DNA from: an uncultured Pelagibacteraceae bacterium
GTDB taxonomy: Bacteria; Pseudomonadota; Alphaproteobacteria; Pelagibacterales; Pelagibacteraceae
NCBI GenBank assembly: GCA_902594675.1
Contig: CACJNE010000001.1
Span: 1 to 64,000, forward strand
Length of the DNA: 64,000 bases
Direction: 5' to 3'
The position numbers were made by a program, and so were the translations under genes. The number at the start of each line of letters is the position of its first letter. Position 1 is the stretch's first letter. Shown one piece after another: positions 61,541 through 64,000 of the stretch. Under the pieces are notes generated by a model. The model saw only the letters and a program-made list of their open reading frames with translations, was not told where the DNA came from and searched no databases.

Positions 61541-62920
61541 ATGAAAAAGTGGAAAGTAAATAGTTGGAGAAATTATCCAGTAAAGCACATCCCTGAATAT
61601 GAGGATGAGAATGAATTAAATTTGGTATTAAGTAAATTAAAAAATTTTCCTCCTTTAGTATTTGCGGGTGAAACTAGACATCTTAAAGAGCAATTAGCAA
61701 ATGTTGTGGATGGTAAAGCTTTTTTGTTGCAAGGTGGAGATTGTGCCGAGAGTTTTGCAGAATTTCATCCTGACAATATAAGAGATTATTTTAAATTAAT
61801 GTTGCAAATGTCGCTAGTGCTTACATATTCAGCATCTTTACCAGTTGTTAAACTTGGAAGAATTGCTGGACAATTTTCTAAACCAAGAAGTGCACCAACA
61901 GAAAAAATTGGAGATGTCGAATTACCTAGTTATTTAGGAGACAATATTAATTCCATAGAATTTACTGAAAAAGCAAGAGCTTACGATCCAAAAAGATTAT
62001 TCAGAGCCTATTCTCAATCTGCCTCAACTCTGAATTTATTGAGGGCATTTTCCAATGGTGGTTTTGCGGATTTAAAAAATGTTCACATGTGGAATTTAGG
62101 TTATATAAAGTCAGCTGCACAAGCAAAAAAATTTAAGGAATTAGAGGACAAGATAGCTGACGCCCTAGCTTTTATGGAAGCCTGTGGTATCACTTCTGAC
62201 TTTAATAGAAGACTCTACACAGTCAATTTTTGGACATCACACGAGGCTTTACATTTACCATTTGAAGAAGCAATGACTAGAATAGATTCAACAACTGGCG
62301 AATATCACGATACTTCAGCCCATTTTGTCTGGATAGGCGATAGAACTAGGCAAATTGATGGAGGACATGTTGAATTTTGTAAAGGAATTGAAAATCCAAT
62401 TGGAATTAAGTGTGGACCAACCTCGGACCCATCTGAAATTGCAAAAATATGTGAATTAATTAATCCAAAAAATGAAAAAGGCAAGATTACATTAATATCT
62501 CGTTTTGGACATGATAAAGTAGAAAAATTTTTACCTAAATTAATTAGAGGTATTAAAAAGGAAGGACTTAACGTTATTTGGTCATGTGACCCAATGCATG
62601 GAAATACAATTAAATCAACAACAGGATTTAAGACAAGACCATTTAATAATGTCTTGAATGAGGTAAAAAATGTATTTGGAGTTCATCAAAGTGAAGGATC
62701 TTACGCAGGAGGACTTCATATTGAAATGACTGGACAAAATGTGACAGAATGTACTGGGGGTGCACAAAAAATATCAGATACAGATTTGTCTAGTAGATAT
62801 CACACCCAATGTGATCCAAGATTAAATGCTAATCAAGCACTTGAATTAGCTTTTTTAATTTCTGATGAGATTAAAAAGAATACCTTGTATGCAAAAAATG
62901 GTATTAGAGCGGCATCTTAA
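61541..62920 (+). CDS. Class II DAHP synthase
   Basis: First step of the shikimate pathway: PEP plus erythrose 4-phosphate gives DAHP. About 459 residues from ATG 61541 (TTG at 61535 is two codons earlier). Class II features: FAGETRHLKEQLA, LLQGGDCAESF with the metal Cys, KLGRIAGQFSKPRS, RIDSTTGEYHDTSAHFVWIGDRTRQ, and the metal-binding GNTIKSTTGFKTRPF, HIEMTGQNVTEC and DPRLNA. It belongs to the plant-like AroH/class II type common in alphaproteobacteria. Confidence 0.95.
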   Translation: MKKWKVNSWRNYPVKHIPEYEDENELNLVLSKLKNFPPLVFAGETRHLKEQLANVVDGKAFLLQGGDCAESFAEFHPDNIRDYFKLMLQMSLVLTYSASLPVVKLGRIAGQFSKPRSAPTEKIGDVELPSYLGDNINSIEFTEKARAYDPKRLFRAYSQSASTLNLLRAFSNGGFADLKNVHMWNLGYIKSAAQAKKFKELEDKIADALAFMEACGITSDFNRRLYTVNFWTSHEALHLPFEEAMTRIDSTTGEYHDTSAHFVWIGDRTRQIDGGHVEFCKGIENPIGIKCGPTSDPSEIAKICELINPKNEKGKITLISRFGHDKVEKFLPKLIRGIKKEGLNVIWSCDPMHGNTIKSTTGFKTRPFNNVLNEVKNVFGVHQSEGSYAGGLHIEMTGQNVTECTGGAQKISDTDLSSRYHTQCDPRLNANQALELAFLISDEIKKNTLYAKNGIRAAS

Positions 62921-62957
62921 TCATTTAATTTTTTAAATTTATTATTATGTTTTTTAT

Positions 62958-63695
62958 ATGGAGACGAATAAAAAAGTTATATTTATCAAAGATTGGATAT
63001 TGAATTACGTAAATTCAATGCCAAAAAAAGCTAAGTCTTTAGTTATAGGAATTTCGGGTGGAATTGACTCTTCAGTTTCAAGCACCTTGAGTGCGATGAC
63101 AGGACTAAAAACTATAGTTTTGTCTATGCCAATAAAGCAAAAAAGCGCACAACATGATTTAAGCCTGAAACATCAGGAATGGTTGAAAAAAAATTTTAAA
63201 AACGTTGAAGGTATTACAGTTGAACTAGATAACCTTTTTTCTACCTTTGAAAATACACTAAAAGATTTTAATAGTTTGCATGGTATGGCAAATTCAAGAG
63301 CTAGATTAAGAATGACTACACTCTACCAAGTAGCTGCAGCCAATGATGGAATAGTTGTTGGCACAGGAAATAAAGTTGAAGATTTTGGTGTAGGTTTTTA
63401 CACTAAATATGGTGATGGTGGTGTAGACATATCACCGATTGCAGACTGTAATAAAACTGAAGTTTGGGAACTCGGTAAAGAATTGAACATTTTACAAGAA
63501 ATAATTGATGCTCCACCAACTGATGGATTGTGGGACGATGGAAGAACTGACGAAGGCCAACTTGGACTTAGTTACAAAGAACTTGAAGAAGCCATGGAAA
63601 ATGAAAATTCTAAAAATAGAGAAAAATATATTCAAATAAGAAACGCAAATTTGCATAAAATGGATCCAATTCCTGTATGCAAGATTCCCAACTGA
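62958..63695 (+). CDS. nadE: Ammonia-dependent NAD synthase
   Basis: Last step of NAD synthesis: deamido-NAD, ATP and ammonia. The 245-residue protein contains the ATP loop GISGGIDSSV near 30, RARLRMTTLYQVAA, GTGNKVEDFGVGFYTKYGDGGVDISPIADCNKTEV, and DAPPTDGLWDDGRTDE. It has no glutaminase domain, so it uses free ammonia or a separate source. It lies 38 bases after the DAHP synthase gene and 46 bases before cysS. Confidence 0.94.
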   Translation: METNKKVIFIKDWILNYVNSMPKKAKSLVIGISGGIDSSVSSTLSAMTGLKTIVLSMPIKQKSAQHDLSLKHQEWLKKNFKNVEGITVELDNLFSTFENTLKDFNSLHGMANSRARLRMTTLYQVAAANDGIVVGTGNKVEDFGVGFYTKYGDGGVDISPIADCNKTEVWELGKELNILQEIIDAPPTDGLWDDGRTDEGQLGLSYKELEEAMENENSKNREKYIQIRNANLHKMDPIPVCKIPN

Positions 63696-63740
63696 TCAAA
63701 TAGATTCACAAATCTAAAATTTAAGTATATTCCTAGATAA

Positions 63741-64000
63741 ATGAATAAAGATATTTTTTTGACAAATAGCTATGGTGGGAAGAAAGAAAAGTTTGAACCA
63801 ATAGATCATACAAATGTTAGAATGTATGTTTGTGGTCCAACAGTTTATGATGATCCACATATAGGTAACGCCAGACCATTGGTTATTTTCGATATCCTTT
63901 TTAAAGTTTTAAAGTGTAAGTATGGAAAAGATAAAGTTACCTACGTAAGAAATATTACTGATATTGACGATAAAATAATTCAAACAGCTAAAGATAAAGA
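63741..64000 (+). CDS. cysS: Cysteinyl-tRNA synthetase (3' end cut off by window)
   Basis: The first 86 codons are visible. Reading from ATG 63741: [20 protein letters not shown], then [18 protein letters not shown], which holds the zinc cysteine and the HIGH signature (HIGN), and [13 protein letters not shown], the usual next landmark. It charges tRNA-Cys. The rest, including the KMSKS motif, is outside the window. Confidence 0.95.
   Translation, partial: MNKDIFLTNSYGGKKEKFEPIDHTNVRMYVCGPTVYDDPHIGNARPLVIFDILFKVLKCKYGKDKVTYVRNITDIDDKIIQTAKDK

Noticed and set aside
1-64000. CRISPR arrays, rRNA genes, insertion sequences with transposase, prophage genes
   Set aside because: No regular repeat-spacer array, rRNA-like sequence, transposase or phage structural gene was seen in either strand.

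Overview
The window looks like chromosomal DNA from a SAR11-type marine alphaproteobacterium (Pelagibacterales). The base composition is strongly AT-rich, genes overlap or lie a few bases apart, no transcription-factor gene is visible, and there are many periplasmic-binding-protein transporters (two TRAP, one TTT, one ABC). Other SAR11-like traits are 2-methylcitrate genes and small exported proteins of unknown function. This assignment rests on gene content and style; no database search was run.

Layout. 1-3.5 kb: sugar-modification genes (family 2 glycosyltransferase and a three-domain epimerase/cupin/C-methyltransferase protein). 3.5-8.7 kb: exported hydrolase, a TRAP transporter on the minus strand, small exported proteins, a GST-like protein. 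8.7-11.8 kb: secreted zinc-metalloprotease-like proteins, two of them interrupted at homopolymer runs. 11.8-13.2 kb: a 1,296-bp insertion flanked by a 111-bp direct repeat that carries a tRNA-Met(CAT) gene. 13.2-20.8 kb: apt, mtnP, a PhyH dioxygenase, mtnA, an aldolase-SDR fusion and a SpeD-SpeE fusion. Together these could make spermidine and recycle its by-product methylthioadenosine. 20.8-25.9 kb: amino-acid ABC transporter without an ATPase gene, nitrilase-family amidase, GT9 glycosyltransferase, TauE/SafE exporter. 25.9-31.4 kb: AbrB-like protein, TctCBA transporter, flavin amine oxidase. 31.4-34 kb: glycosyltransferase, redox protein, gamma carbonic anhydrase.

34-37.3 kb: a second cluster of secreted metalloprotease-like proteins, including a tandem duplicate. 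37.3-40.8 kb: PNPOx-like flavoprotein, hydroxyisobutyrate-type dehydrogenase, MFS transporter, rpoZ. 40.8-46.2 kb: CoA-transferase, TRAP transporter and malonyl-CoA decarboxylase, which together suggest malonate use. 46.2-51.5 kb: dusA, TauE/SafE, an inverse-autotransporter-like barrel with a separate exported partner, phosphomannomutase. 51.6-54.5 kb: ribonucleotide reductase nrdAB. 54.7-58.3 kb: prpCBD propionate oxidation. 58.3-64 kb: gph, a free-standing GlmU acetyltransferase domain, glmS, class II DAHP synthase, nadE and the start of cysS.

Three points cut across regions. First, in three unrelated transport operons a strong RNA hairpin sits exactly at the start of the first permease gene behind the binding-protein gene. 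Second, five secreted HExxH proteins occur in two clusters. Third, the tRNA-Met insertion is best explained by recombination in or just before the T-loop, with the element supplying a new promoter and 5' tRNA part. The ordinary metabolic genes are called with high confidence; functions of the exported small proteins are unknown.
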